Source: Ferruginibacter lapsinanis (lineage in GTDB: Bacteria; Bacteroidota; Bacteroidia; Chitinophagales; Chitinophagaceae). From it: DNA of 64,000 nucleotides. The notes beneath the pieces are model-generated. The model did no database searches, had not been told where the DNA came from, and worked only from the letters and a program-made list of their open reading frames with translations. Shown here piece after piece: positions 34,843 to 43,488 of this stretch (within the stretch, counting starts at the first letter, position 1; the number at the start of each line of letters is the position of its first letter). The stretch covers positions 434,001 to 498,000 of the forward strand of contig NZ_CP086063.1 in NCBI RefSeq assembly GCF_020783315.1. Direction: 5' to 3'. The position numbers and the translations under genes are program-made.

Positions 34843-36078
34843 TTATTTTTTTAGTATCCCTAATACAGTGCCATATAAGACTTCTGTACCTAATGCCAGA
34901 TCTTCGTATGATGAATACTCCAGCGGATTATGGCTTATTCCATCTTTGCAACGAACAAATATCATTCCATAATCACATACATAAGAAAGTGTCAATGCAT
35001 CATGAAACGGTCCGCTCATTAGTTCAGGAGCATCCAGATTAAGCTTGGTACATTCATCTTTTATGATCGCTTTTATCCAATCGGCACAATAACGTGGTTC
35101 GCTATTGGTATCTTCGGATATAGTGTAAGTTAATTTATGTTTTTGAGTAATGGCCTCAATTTTATCCATTAATTGCTTTTCATAGCGATGTCTTCTATCC
35201 AGATCAATATCTCTCAGGTCTAGGGTCAATGTAACTTCTTCAGGAATAATATTTCTAGAGGCAGGAAAAACATTCAATGTACCAACAGTACCAACAGTTG
35301 GCGCTCCTGGGATCTGCGTGGCAATTTCATTCAAGGCAATAATAACTTCTGCTGCGCCTACCAAAGCATCTTTACGCATGTGCATAGGAACTGAGCCAGC
35401 GTGGCCCGCCATTCCTTTTAATTTCAATGTTTGCCACAAAGGGCCAGAGATACCTGATACAATGCCGATTGGTTTATTAGCTACATCTAATACAGGTCCT
35501 TGTTCAATATGCAATTCTAAAAAACAAAAAATACTACCGGGTTTATATTCATCTTCCTTTGATCTGGAAACATCACAACCAAAATCTATCAATGCTTGTC
35601 TTCTGCTAATGCCATCTTTATCTTTCCTTTCTATATCCTCTGGATCCAATCTTCCGGTGATTCCTTTAGAACCATATAACCCTTTATTAAAACGCCAACC
35701 TTCTTCATCTGCAAAAGAAACGACTTCAATGCTTCTTTCAGGAATGATATTATTTTCAGATAAAGTTTTTACAACTTCGATGGCACATAATACACCTGCC
35801 ACTCCATCGAATCTTCCGCCATAAGGTTGTGAATCAAGATGTGACCCCATCATTAAAACAGGTAGTTCCGGATTCTTTCCTTCTAATCTTCCTATAAGGT
35901 TTCCGAAATTATCGATACGTGTTTTCATGCCGGCTTCTTCCATCCATGAAGCGGCGATTTTAAATCCTTCTTTTTCTGTTGGAGAATGAGCCGGACGATT
36001 AGTGCCGGTTTCACCGATCTTACCTATTTTACTCATTGCCTCAAAATGCTGCTGGAGGCGGGTGGGGTTAATTTTCAT
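34843..36078 (-). CDS. M20-family N-carbamoyl amino acid amidohydrolase (hydantoinase/carbamoylase family)
   Basis: 411 aa. M20 zinc-hydrolase motifs: GSHLDSQPYGGRFDGVAGVLCAIEVV, FADEEGWRFNKGLYGSKGITG, LELHIEQGPVLD and GHAGSVPMHMRKDA. The family includes allantoate amidohydrolase, beta-ureidopropionase and N-carbamoyl-L-amino acid hydrolase. Its place at the 3' end of a pyrimidine degradation operon points to N-carbamoyl-beta-alanine hydrolysis. A nitrilase-type enzyme in the same operon could do this too, so which is active is open. A dispersed repeat copy lies between this gene and preA. Confidence 0.9.
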   Translation of the reverse strand: MKINPTRLQQHFEAMSKIGKIGETGTNRPAHSPTEKEGFKIAASWMEEAGMKTRIDNFGNLIGRLEGKNPELPVLMMGSHLDSQPYGGRFDGVAGVLCAIEVVKTLSENNIIPERSIEVVSFADEEGWRFNKGLYGSKGITGRLDPEDIERKDKDGISRRQALIDFGCDVSRSKEDEYKPGSIFCFLELHIEQGPVLDVANKPIGIVSGISGPLWQTLKLKGMAGHAGSVPMHMRKDALVGAAEVIIALNEIATQIPGAPTVGTVGTLNVFPASRNIIPEEVTLTLDLRDIDLDRRHRYEKQLMDKIEAITQKHKLTYTISEDTNSEPRYCADWIKAIIKDECTKLNLDAPELMSGPFHDALTLSYVCDYGMIFVRCKDGISHNPLEYSSYEDLALGTEVLYGTVLGILKK

Positions 36079-36136
36079 AATGCTTATTTTTAAAAAGGTC
36101 GACCTACTTTTGATGAGGGTCGACCTTAAGAGAAAA

Positions 36137-36205
36137 GTTCAATATTGGTATGCCGTACAAGTGAGTGACACAACGATGTTTAATAGTAGCACTACAGCTT
36201 GTTAC
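36137..36205. repeat. Dispersed intergenic repeat, copy 1
   Basis: Begins GTTCAATATTGGTATGC, continues GTACAAGTGAGTGACACAAC and ends TTTAATAGTAGCACTACAGC. Its first 42 bp recur at 44862-44903 with one mismatch. The GTACAAG to AGCTTG part is a diverged version of the copies at 39867 and 53585. Confidence 0.88.
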
Positions 36206-36213
36206 AAAAAATA

Positions 36214-37482
36214 TTAATGATCATTTAAAGGACGACCTTCTGCCTGCCACATTTTCCAGTTCACGTAATCCGGTGCTACTCTATGTTCTACCATGGTGAT
36301 ACAATCATCAACTGGGCACATTAACTGGCAAAGATTACAACCAACACATTCTTCTTCTTTGATAGTGTATTTATTATAAGGCTTGCCAAATTCTAAATTG
36401 ATAGATTGATGAGATGTGTCTTCGCAAGCGATGTAACACAAACCGCAATGAATACATTTATCCTGGTTGATATTGGCAATGTGGTGATAGTTGATATCAA
36501 GATCTTCCCAATGCGTAATTTTTTCAACTGATTTTCCGATGAAGTCATCCAATTTTTTGTAGCCTTTTTCATCCATCCAGTTATTCAACCCTTCGCACAT
36601 ATCTTCTACAATTCTAAAACCATGTTTCATTGCAGCTGTACATACCTGTACGTTAGATGCACCTAATAGCATAAATTCCACCGCATCTTTCCATGTACTA
36701 ACGCCACCTATACCCGAAATAGGCACTTTAGATGTAACCGGATCTTGACTGATAGTAGTCAACATTTTCAATGCAATTGGTTTTACTGCAGGACCGCAAT
36801 AACCGCCAAAAACTGACTTGCCCGCTACATAAGGGTTTGGCACAAGTGTATCCAGGTTAATTCCGGTAACAGATTGTATAGTATTGATCAAAGACAATGC
36901 ATTACTACCTGCCTGCACACATTTAATTCCTGTAGGTACTGGAGAGTGCACGTTTGGTGTAAGTTTGGTAATAACCGGAATGGTTGCTTTTTCCATCACC
37001 CATTCTACTACCATGCCGGCAATTTCAGGATCTTGTCCTACAGCCGCACCCATACCACGTTCTGTCATACCATGAGGGCATCCGAAGTTCAATTCAAAAC
37101 CCATGGCGCCGGCATCTTCGCATTTCTTAATTAATTCATGCCATGCTTCACGGTTGTTATCCGCCATGAGAGAAACGATCATTGCTCTGTCGGGAAACAT
37201 TTTTACAACCTCAGTAATTTCTCTAAGATTTATTTCCAAAGGTCGATCACTGATCAACTCAATATTATTGAAACCCATTACTCTTCCGCCGTTAAAATTA
37301 ACTGCAGAGTAACGTGAAGAAACATTCTTTACTTGGCTACCCAATGTTTTCCAAACTACGCCACCCCAGCCTGCTTCAAAAGCACGAACTACATTTATTT
37401 TTTTATCTGTTGGTGGTGCACTCGCTAACCAAAATGGATTAGGAGATTTGATACCGAGGAAATTTGATGATATATCTGCCAT
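36214..37482 (-). CDS. preA: NAD-dependent dihydropyrimidine dehydrogenase subunit PreA
   Basis: Catalytic FMN subunit that reduces uracil/thymine to the dihydro forms. 422 aa. The N-terminal dihydroorotate-dehydrogenase-like barrel shows FGCPHGMTERGMGAAVGQ (catalytic Cys), TKLTPNV and GIGGVSTWKDAVEFMLLGA. The C-terminal part has two 4Fe-4S motifs, CIHCGLCYIAC and CVGCNLCQLMC. Functions as a complex with PreT, encoded just upstream on the same strand. Confidence 0.95.
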   Translation of the reverse strand: MADISSNFLGIKSPNPFWLASAPPTDKKINVVRAFEAGWGGVVWKTLGSQVKNVSSRYSAVNFNGGRVMGFNNIELISDRPLEINLREITEVVKMFPDRAMIVSLMADNNREAWHELIKKCEDAGAMGFELNFGCPHGMTERGMGAAVGQDPEIAGMVVEWVMEKATIPVITKLTPNVHSPVPTGIKCVQAGSNALSLINTIQSVTGINLDTLVPNPYVAGKSVFGGYCGPAVKPIALKMLTTISQDPVTSKVPISGIGGVSTWKDAVEFMLLGASNVQVCTAAMKHGFRIVEDMCEGLNNWMDEKGYKKLDDFIGKSVEKITHWEDLDINYHHIANINQDKCIHCGLCYIACEDTSHQSINLEFGKPYNKYTIKEEECVGCNLCQLMCPVDDCITMVEHRVAPDYVNWKMWQAEGRPLNDH

Positions 37483-37494
37483 AAATTAATATTT

Positions 37495-37616
37495 GCCCCT
37501 ATCCCCTAACGGGGAACTAGAGTGTTAAAGTTTTTAGTTTATTATTTTCATCTAAATTTTAAAATATTTAAATAAAATTATTCTCTATGAATAAATCCCC
37601 TTTAGGGGATGAGGGC
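37495..37616. repeat. Inverted pair of GCCCYTATCCCCTAAMGGGGA-type repeats
   Basis: GCCCCTATCCCCTAACGGGG at 37495 and, in opposite orientation, TCCCCTTTAGGGGATGAGGG at 37596 bracket the preT-preA gap. A third, related copy (TTTAGGGGACAGGGG) lies at 45000-45014. Such short palindromic words occur widely between genes in Bacteroidota. The right copy ends on the preT stop codon. Could form a hairpin in the mRNA between the two genes. Confidence 0.7.
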
Positions 37617-38956
37617 TATAACCCAAGATGTTTAATGATCGCTGCTGCACCATCTTTACCCGCTTGAACCGCATCCACCACTTCTTTACCACCGTTGACA
37701 CAATCACCACCTGCAAATACACCGGCAACGCTTGACACAGCTTTATCACTTACAGTTACTTTACCTCCTTTATTATCAATGCCACTAGATTTTATCAATT
37801 CTTCAAAAGGCATTTGACCTGCAGCTTTAATCACCATATCAACAGCTAAAGAAAAAGTTTCTCCGGTATCAACAGGGCTTCTTCTGCCGCTTGCATCAGG
37901 TTCTCCTAATTTCATTACACTGCAAACAATTTCATTTACTTTTCCGTCGCCTTTGATTTCTTTAGGAGCTGCTAACCAGATCACCTGGCAGCCATCTAAT
38001 TTCGCAATATCCAATTCAACATCAGTACAAGGTTTTTCAGCTTCGGTACGACGATATAACATGGTTACTTCTTTCGCACCTAAACGTTTTGCTTGTGTTG
38101 CAGCATCAATTGCCGTCATACCCATACCAATTACTGCTACTTTATCTCCCACAGGAATTTTGCTGTAATCATTGCTACGCAGATTGTAGATGAATGAAAT
38201 AGCATCTTCAACGCCTTCTAAATGCTCTCCGGGGATTTCTAATTGACGAGCCAACCCCACACCAATCGCCAAATACACTGCATCGTATTGTTTTTGCAGA
38301 TCAGCTAATTGAATATCTTTTCCTAATTCTTGTTTATATTTTATTTCAATTCCACCGATGCCTAAGATGTAGTCTACTTCTTCTTCACAAAATCCCGGTG
38401 TTACTTTATAAGCAGCAATACCGTAGGTCATCAACCCGCCGCCTTTTGCTTCTTTTTCATAAACAGTTACGTCTATGCCTTCACGTGATAATACATGAGC
38501 ACAGCTCAAGCCTGCAGGACCAGCTCCTATCACCGCAACTTTTTTACCATTGCTTGGTTTGCGATCAAATAACTGCCAGTTATTTTTCATAGCAATTTCT
38601 GTACTGTAACGTTGCAGTTTAGCAATCGGTATAACAGCTTCGTGTTCTACAAAATTATACACACAAGCACCTTCGCATAATTTTTCTACGGGGCAGACTT
38701 TACTGCAGCTTGCTCCCATAATATTGCTCGACAAAATTGTATGCGCTGAACCCTTAATATTTTCAGTTGTTATCTGCTTGATAAATTTAGGAACATTGAT
38801 TCCTGTCGGACAACTTTTTGTACATGGTGCATCGTAGCAAAATAAGCAACGGTTAGCATCTACTAATGCAGCAGTGTATGAATCAAACGGCGGATGAATG
38901 TCGCTGAAATTCTCTGCATACTGCTCGGGTGTTAAACGGTTGTTTTTAATTGACAT
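37616..38956 (-). CDS. preT: NAD(P)-dependent dihydropyrimidine dehydrogenase subunit PreT
   Basis: Flavin/Fe-S subunit that passes electrons from NAD(P)H to PreA. 446 aa. An N-terminal cysteine cluster CLFCYDAPCTKSCPTGINVPKFI and CSKVCPVEKLCEGACV bind 4Fe-4S clusters, as in glutamate synthase small subunit. Then comes the FAD site GAGPAGLSCAHVLSREG, followed by NAD site VIGMGMTAIDAATQAKRLGA and a C-terminal GGDCVNGGKEVVDAV. 133 bp separate it from preA. Confidence 0.95.
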   Translation of the reverse strand: MSIKNNRLTPEQYAENFSDIHPPFDSYTAALVDANRCLFCYDAPCTKSCPTGINVPKFIKQITTENIKGSAHTILSSNIMGASCSKVCPVEKLCEGACVYNFVEHEAVIPIAKLQRYSTEIAMKNNWQLFDRKPSNGKKVAVIGAGPAGLSCAHVLSREGIDVTVYEKEAKGGGLMTYGIAAYKVTPGFCEEEVDYILGIGGIEIKYKQELGKDIQLADLQKQYDAVYLAIGVGLARQLEIPGEHLEGVEDAISFIYNLRSNDYSKIPVGDKVAVIGMGMTAIDAATQAKRLGAKEVTMLYRRTEAEKPCTDVELDIAKLDGCQVIWLAAPKEIKGDGKVNEIVCSVMKLGEPDASGRRSPVDTGETFSLAVDMVIKAAGQMPFEELIKSSGIDNKGGKVTVSDKAVSSVAGVFAGGDCVNGGKEVVDAVQAGKDGAAAIIKHLGL

Positions 38957-38983
38957 ATAATTGATTTGATAGTAAGTTAATTT

Positions 38984-39850
38984 TTATAGCTCAGTAATTT
39001 TTCCATAAGTCTCGGGCCTTCTGTCTCTGAAGAACTGCCATTTGCTTCTAACCTGTTCTATCAGATCAAGATCAAATTCTGCAACGATCAATTCATCTTT
39101 ATCTTCCGATCCGCAGGCAATAATTTCTCCAAGCGGATTTACAAAATACGAATTCCCGTAAAACTTTCCGTGATTCCACGGAGCTTCTGTACCAACACGA
39201 TTGATGCATCCCCAGAAATTGCCATTAGCCACTGCATGTGCAGGCTGCTCTAACTTCCACAAATATTGCGATTGACCAACTGTTGTTGCAGAAGGATTGT
39301 AAACGATCTCTGCGCCATTCAAACCTAAACATCTTGCACCATCCGGGAAGTGCCGATCATAACAAATATACACACCAACTTTTGCATACTTCGTTTGAAA
39401 AACAGGATAACCTAAGTTGCCCGGTTTGAAGAAAAATTTCTCCCAGAAACCACCGGTATGGGGTATGTGATTTTTTCTATACTTGCCTAAATAAGTTCCA
39501 TCAGCATCGATCACCGCAGCAGAATTATACAACACACCTGCTTGTTCTTTTTCATAGATCGGAACAATGATCACCATGTTATATTTCTTTGCATATTCCT
39601 GCATACGCTCTGTTGTAGGCCCCGGAATAGTTTCAGCGCTTGCATACCATTTTGCATCTTGTCCCGGACAGAAATACGGTGTATTGAAAATTTCCTGGAA
39701 ACAAAGAATTTGAACCCCTTGTCTGCCGGCTTCTTCAATCAATGGAATATGTTTTTGCACCATTGCTTCCATGATCTCAGGAATAGTTCCTTCCCCTTCT
39801 GTTTTAGCAAGGCTCATTTGAATAAGACCTGATTTAATAATTCTTGGCAT
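38984..39850 (-). CDS. Nitrilase-superfamily beta-ureidopropionase / N-carbamoyl amidase
   Basis: 288 aa. Carbon-nitrogen hydrolase with the Glu-Lys-Cys triad in FQEIFNTPYF (Glu), KYRKNHIPH (Lys) and VGVYICYDRHFPDGAR (Cys). The RHFPDGAR and NRVGTE features match eukaryotic-type beta-ureidopropionase and N-carbamoylputrescine amidase. Between hydA and preT in a pyrimidine catabolic operon it most likely converts N-carbamoyl-beta-alanine to beta-alanine, CO2 and NH3. Confidence 0.92.
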   Translation of the reverse strand: MPRIIKSGLIQMSLAKTEGEGTIPEIMEAMVQKHIPLIEEAGRQGVQILCFQEIFNTPYFCPGQDAKWYASAETIPGPTTERMQEYAKKYNMVIIVPIYEKEQAGVLYNSAAVIDADGTYLGKYRKNHIPHTGGFWEKFFFKPGNLGYPVFQTKYAKVGVYICYDRHFPDGARCLGLNGAEIVYNPSATTVGQSQYLWKLEQPAHAVANGNFWGCINRVGTEAPWNHGKFYGNSYFVNPLGEIIACGSEDKDELIVAEFDLDLIEQVRSKWQFFRDRRPETYGKITEL

Positions 39851-39866
39851 AATTATTTTATTTTAT

Positions 39867-39918
39867 GTACTAAGCTTTTGTACTACTATTAAGCTTCATT
39901 GGCGTCGCACTCTTGTAC
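39867..39918. repeat. Dispersed intergenic repeat, copy 2 (reverse orientation)
   Basis: On the minus strand it reads GTACAAGAGTGCGACGCC, then GAAGCTTAATAGTAGTAC and AAAAGCTTAGTAC, starting and ending in GTAC. It matches the copy at 53585-53632 at about 44 of 47 positions. It lies between the nitrilase gene and the TMEM175 gene. Confidence 0.85.
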
Positions 39919-39934
39919 ATTTATTTTCTATTCA

Positions 39935-40519
39935 TCATTTTTTCTCTATCACTTTAGCAATACTACTTTCTGGTATCAGCCACATGATCGAAACAGTTAA
40001 AAATAAACATCCTGATATCACCGGATTCACATACAATGCAATCGGAATTGCAAGCGTGTAAAGAACTATTGATGCAAACGCTTTAAACTTTCTTCTACCT
40101 AAAGTCGGTTTAAACTCAGGCGATTCATCATAATGCTTAATTATCTGCTTTTCTAATATCGTATACGAAGCACCACAAAGCAAAGCAAGTACAGCATAAG
40201 TCGCAACCGTAATTCTTTCAAAATGATTCTCTCCCATCCATGCTGTTGCAAAAGGGATCAACGACAACCAAAACAACAAATTCATATTAGACCAAATGAT
40301 ACCCGGCGTTACTCTCTTTACCGTGTGAACCAAATGATGATGGTTTCCCCAATAAATTGCAACAAATAAAAAACTTAAAGCATAACAAATAAACTTCGGC
40401 ACCAATGGTTTTATCTCAACCCAACTTGTCCCTTCCGGTGCCCTCATTTCCAACACCATTATCGTGATAATGATCGCTATTACTCCATCGCTGAATGCTT
40501 CTAATCTTGTTTTATTCAT
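39935..40519 (-). CDS. TMEM175-family (DUF1211) potassium-channel-like membrane protein
   Basis: 194 aa with six predicted helices. The family signature RLEAFSDGVIAIIITIMVLEM (FSDGVxAI in the first helix) is intact, followed by FVAIYWGNHHHLVH. One repeat per chain, as in bacterial TMEM175, which assembles as a tetramer and leaks K+. It sits inside the pyrimidine operon, though no metabolic link is obvious. Confidence 0.88.
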   Translation of the reverse strand: MNKTRLEAFSDGVIAIIITIMVLEMRAPEGTSWVEIKPLVPKFICYALSFLFVAIYWGNHHHLVHTVKRVTPGIIWSNMNLLFWLSLIPFATAWMGENHFERITVATYAVLALLCGASYTILEKQIIKHYDESPEFKPTLGRRKFKAFASIVLYTLAIPIALYVNPVISGCLFLTVSIMWLIPESSIAKVIEKK

Positions 40520-40536
40520 CTGCTCTCGATTTGGAG

Positions 40537-40622
40537 ATTTGATGATTTGGAGATTTGGAAATGGCTTTCAACTTATGAAGTTCCACTCATCTTCAAATCC
40601 CCAAATTTTCAAATCATCAAAT
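40537..40622. repeat. Inverted ATTTGATGATTTG-word repeat between hydA and TMEM175 gene
   Basis: ATTTGATGATTTGGAGATTT at 40537 and its inverted counterpart at 40601-40622 pair at 20 of 22 positions. Each arm is built from degenerate GATTTG words. The right arm contains the hydA stop codon. Confidence 0.75.
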
Positions 40623-41996
40623 TATTTGACTTACTTTATTACGTTTTATAAATTGTCCGTATCCTTTTGGAACTTTACAATCATTATTATCGATCGCAAC
40701 CTGTCCTCTTAATAGAACAGTTTTTACTTTACCTGTTAATTCCCATCCTTCATAACCACTGTAATCAACATTCATGTGATGCGTTTTAGCAGACAGTGTA
40801 TGTTTTTCTTTAGGATCAAAAATCACAATATCCGCATCACTACCAATTGCAATAGTTCCTTTACGAGGGAACATGCCAAATATTTTTGCAGCGTTTGTTG
40901 ATGCAACTTCTACATATTTATTCAAAGTGATTTTTCCTTTTGCAACACCTTCACTGAATAATAATTCCATTCTGTTTTCTATGGCAGGATGACCGTTTGG
41001 TATTTTACTAAAGTCATCTTTACCCATTAATTTCTGTTCCCACATAAACGGACAGTGATCTGTAGCAACAACATTCACAATTCCCTGGTTAATGCCCGCC
41101 CATAATGTAGCCTGATCTTTCTTCTCTCTTAATGGCGGACTCATTACCCATTTAGCACCATCTTCCTGTTCGTATAATGAAGCATCAATAATTAAATATT
41201 GAATACAAGTTTCTACAAACATTTTCTGATTACGCTTAGTTGCATTACGTACTGCGTTCAATGCTCCTTCGCAAGTCAAATGCACTATATAACCCGGACA
41301 ACCGGTATAACTTGCCATATCCACAAAACGTTCGCTTGCTTCTGCTTCTGTTATTTCCGGTTGAGATAAATAATGATATAACGGAGACAATTTACCTTCG
41401 CTTCTGTGTTTCTGAACAAGGTAATCGATCATGTCTCCATTGGTAGCATGAACATTAATTAAACCGCCATTCTTTTTCACTTCCTCCATCAAACCGATCA
41501 TCTGTCTGTCATCGATCATCAACGCACCTTTATACGCCATAAAGGTTTTGAAAGAGGTAATGCCATGTTGTTCGATGAAGGTTTTTATTTCTTTTTTTGT
41601 TTCGTCATTAAAATCAGTCACCGCCATATGAAAACTATAATCACCTACAGCAGTACCATTGGCTCTGCCATTCCAATCATCTAATGCTGACTGTAAGCTT
41701 TTACCTTGTGTTTGTAAAATGAAATCAATAACGGTAGTTGTACCTCCGTACAATGCAGCCCTTGTTCCTGTTTCATAACTATCGCTGCTGAATGTACCCA
41801 TGAAAGGCATATCCAGATGCACATGTGGATCAATACCACCGGGCATAACTAATTTGCCTGTCGCATCAATTTCTTTATCGGCCTTAACAGATAAATTTTT
41901 GCCAATAGCAGAAATGGTTTCTCCTTCTATGAAAATATCAGCTACATAATTATCTGTAGCTGTAATAATATTTCCGTTTTTTATTAAGATACTCAT
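40617..41996 (-). CDS. hydA: Dihydropyrimidinase (D-hydantoinase)
   Basis: Opens dihydrouracil/dihydrothymine to the N-carbamoyl-beta-amino acid. 459 aa. Zinc ligands HVHL in GGIDPHVHLDMPF, the carbamylated Lys in SFKTFMAYKGAL, and His in NVHATNGD, YIVHLTCEGAL and ATDHCPF are all visible. It is 5 bp downstream of the NCS1 transporter gene on the minus strand, so the two are cotranscribed. Confidence 0.95.
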   Translation of the reverse strand: MSILIKNGNIITATDNYVADIFIEGETISAIGKNLSVKADKEIDATGKLVMPGGIDPHVHLDMPFMGTFSSDSYETGTRAALYGGTTTVIDFILQTQGKSLQSALDDWNGRANGTAVGDYSFHMAVTDFNDETKKEIKTFIEQHGITSFKTFMAYKGALMIDDRQMIGLMEEVKKNGGLINVHATNGDMIDYLVQKHRSEGKLSPLYHYLSQPEITEAEASERFVDMASYTGCPGYIVHLTCEGALNAVRNATKRNQKMFVETCIQYLIIDASLYEQEDGAKWVMSPPLREKKDQATLWAGINQGIVNVVATDHCPFMWEQKLMGKDDFSKIPNGHPAIENRMELLFSEGVAKGKITLNKYVEVASTNAAKIFGMFPRKGTIAIGSDADIVIFDPKEKHTLSAKTHHMNVDYSGYEGWELTGKVKTVLLRGQVAIDNNDCKVPKGYGQFIKRNKVSQII

Positions 41997-42001
41997 GTAA
42001 T

Positions 42002-43444
42002 TTATTTTTTCTTCATCAACAATAAATATACGACACCACTAACAAAAAAACCAACAAACCATGCATAACTATATAAATGTGATATCCACTCTGGAAATGC
42101 TGTTGCAGATATAACTTTTATTTGCAATAAAAAGCCGGGTACATTCGGTAATATCCCTGCTAGTAAAGCAATCACTGCATTTCTGTTAAACCCATTTGAA
42201 AAACTGTATTGGCCTTTTGGGTTATACAGATCAGCTACATTTAATTGCTGCTTTTTTACAAAATAATAATCAGAAATCATGATACCACCTATCGGACCCA
42301 ATAAACTGGAATATCCAACAAGCCATGTAAAAATATATCCGCTTGGATCTTCTGCCAGCTTCCATGGAAAGATAAGCAAGCCTATGATACCCGTAATAAA
42401 TCCACCAACTTTAAAATTAATTTTTGATGGGGCTAGATTAGCAAAATCATTTGCAGGACTAACAATATTTGCAGCAATATTTGTTGCTAATGTAGATATT
42501 GCTATGGCTATCATCGCAAAGCTTACGATCACCTTACTATCAAATTTCCCTGCTAATACAACAGGATCCCAAATAGTAGTTCCAAATACAATTGTTGTAG
42601 CAGATGTTACCACAACTCCAACAAAAGCAAAGAAGGTCATAGAAGTTGGCAAGCCCAATGCTTGTCCGTTAATTTGCGCCTTTTGACTTTTTGCATAACG
42701 AGTAAAATCCGGAATGTTTAAAGAGAGCGTTGCCCAAAAACCAACCATCCCTGTTAATGCAGGAAAAAAGAATTTAAAGAAAGAGCCCGTATCTGCAAAT
42801 TTTGAAGGCTGACTTAAAATTGCTCCCAGTCCATCTGCTGCCGAAATGGCCCATAACAATAATGCTAAAGCAGCTAATGGTAAAAAGAATGCTTTGAATA
42901 CAAGTAATTTCCTGATGCTTTCTACCCCAAGATAAACCACCAGCATATTCAATAACCAGAAAGCAAAAAAACAAGCAAAAGGAATTATATCCGGCAAGAT
43001 ACCTGTAACTAATGTTTCTGACATGGAAGGAAACCAAACCCTTATCAGGTAATAAACAGCTTTACCACCGATCCATGTTTGAATACCAAACCAGCCACAT
43101 GCAACAATCGCTCTTAGTATTGCAGGAATATTTGCACCACTTGTTCCAAAACTTGCTCTTGCCAAAACAGGAAATGGTATTCCGTATTTAGCACCTGCAT
43201 GACCGTTTAAGATCATGGGAATTAAAACGATCGTATTTGCAATGAAAATTGTGAGGATGGATTGCCACCAATTCATTCCCCCTTCGATCAGAGAACTGGC
43301 CAACATATAAGTTGGGATACATAAGCTCATGCTTATCCATAACGCCGCATAATTCCACGTACCCCATTTACGCTGGTTGGGTAAAACAGGTGCCAGGTCT
43401 TCGTTGTACAACGAAGAAGACGTTATGTTTGTGTTCTCCTGCAT
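42002..43444 (-). CDS. NCS1-family nucleobase:cation symporter
   Basis: 480 aa, ~12 helices. NCS1 hallmarks: NQRKWGTWNYAALWISMSLCIPTYMLASSLIEGGMNWWQSI at the N-terminus, FPVLARASFGTSGANIPAILRAIVACGWFGIQTWIGG, WATLSLNIPDFTRYAKSQ and GPIGGIMISDYYFVKKQQL. Within this operon uracil, thymine or dihydropyrimidine/hydantoin import is the likely job. The exact ligand is inferred from context only. Confidence 0.93.
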   Translation of the reverse strand: MQENTNITSSSLYNEDLAPVLPNQRKWGTWNYAALWISMSLCIPTYMLASSLIEGGMNWWQSILTIFIANTIVLIPMILNGHAGAKYGIPFPVLARASFGTSGANIPAILRAIVACGWFGIQTWIGGKAVYYLIRVWFPSMSETLVTGILPDIIPFACFFAFWLLNMLVVYLGVESIRKLLVFKAFFLPLAALALLLWAISAADGLGAILSQPSKFADTGSFFKFFFPALTGMVGFWATLSLNIPDFTRYAKSQKAQINGQALGLPTSMTFFAFVGVVVTSATTIVFGTTIWDPVVLAGKFDSKVIVSFAMIAIAISTLATNIAANIVSPANDFANLAPSKINFKVGGFITGIIGLLIFPWKLAEDPSGYIFTWLVGYSSLLGPIGGIMISDYYFVKKQQLNVADLYNPKGQYSFSNGFNRNAVIALLAGILPNVPGFLLQIKVISATAFPEWISHLYSYAWFVGFFVSGVVYLLLMKKK

Positions 43445-43488
43445 TAAGTTTTTTGGTAATGAAAAAATTAAATTACAATTTATTGAAT

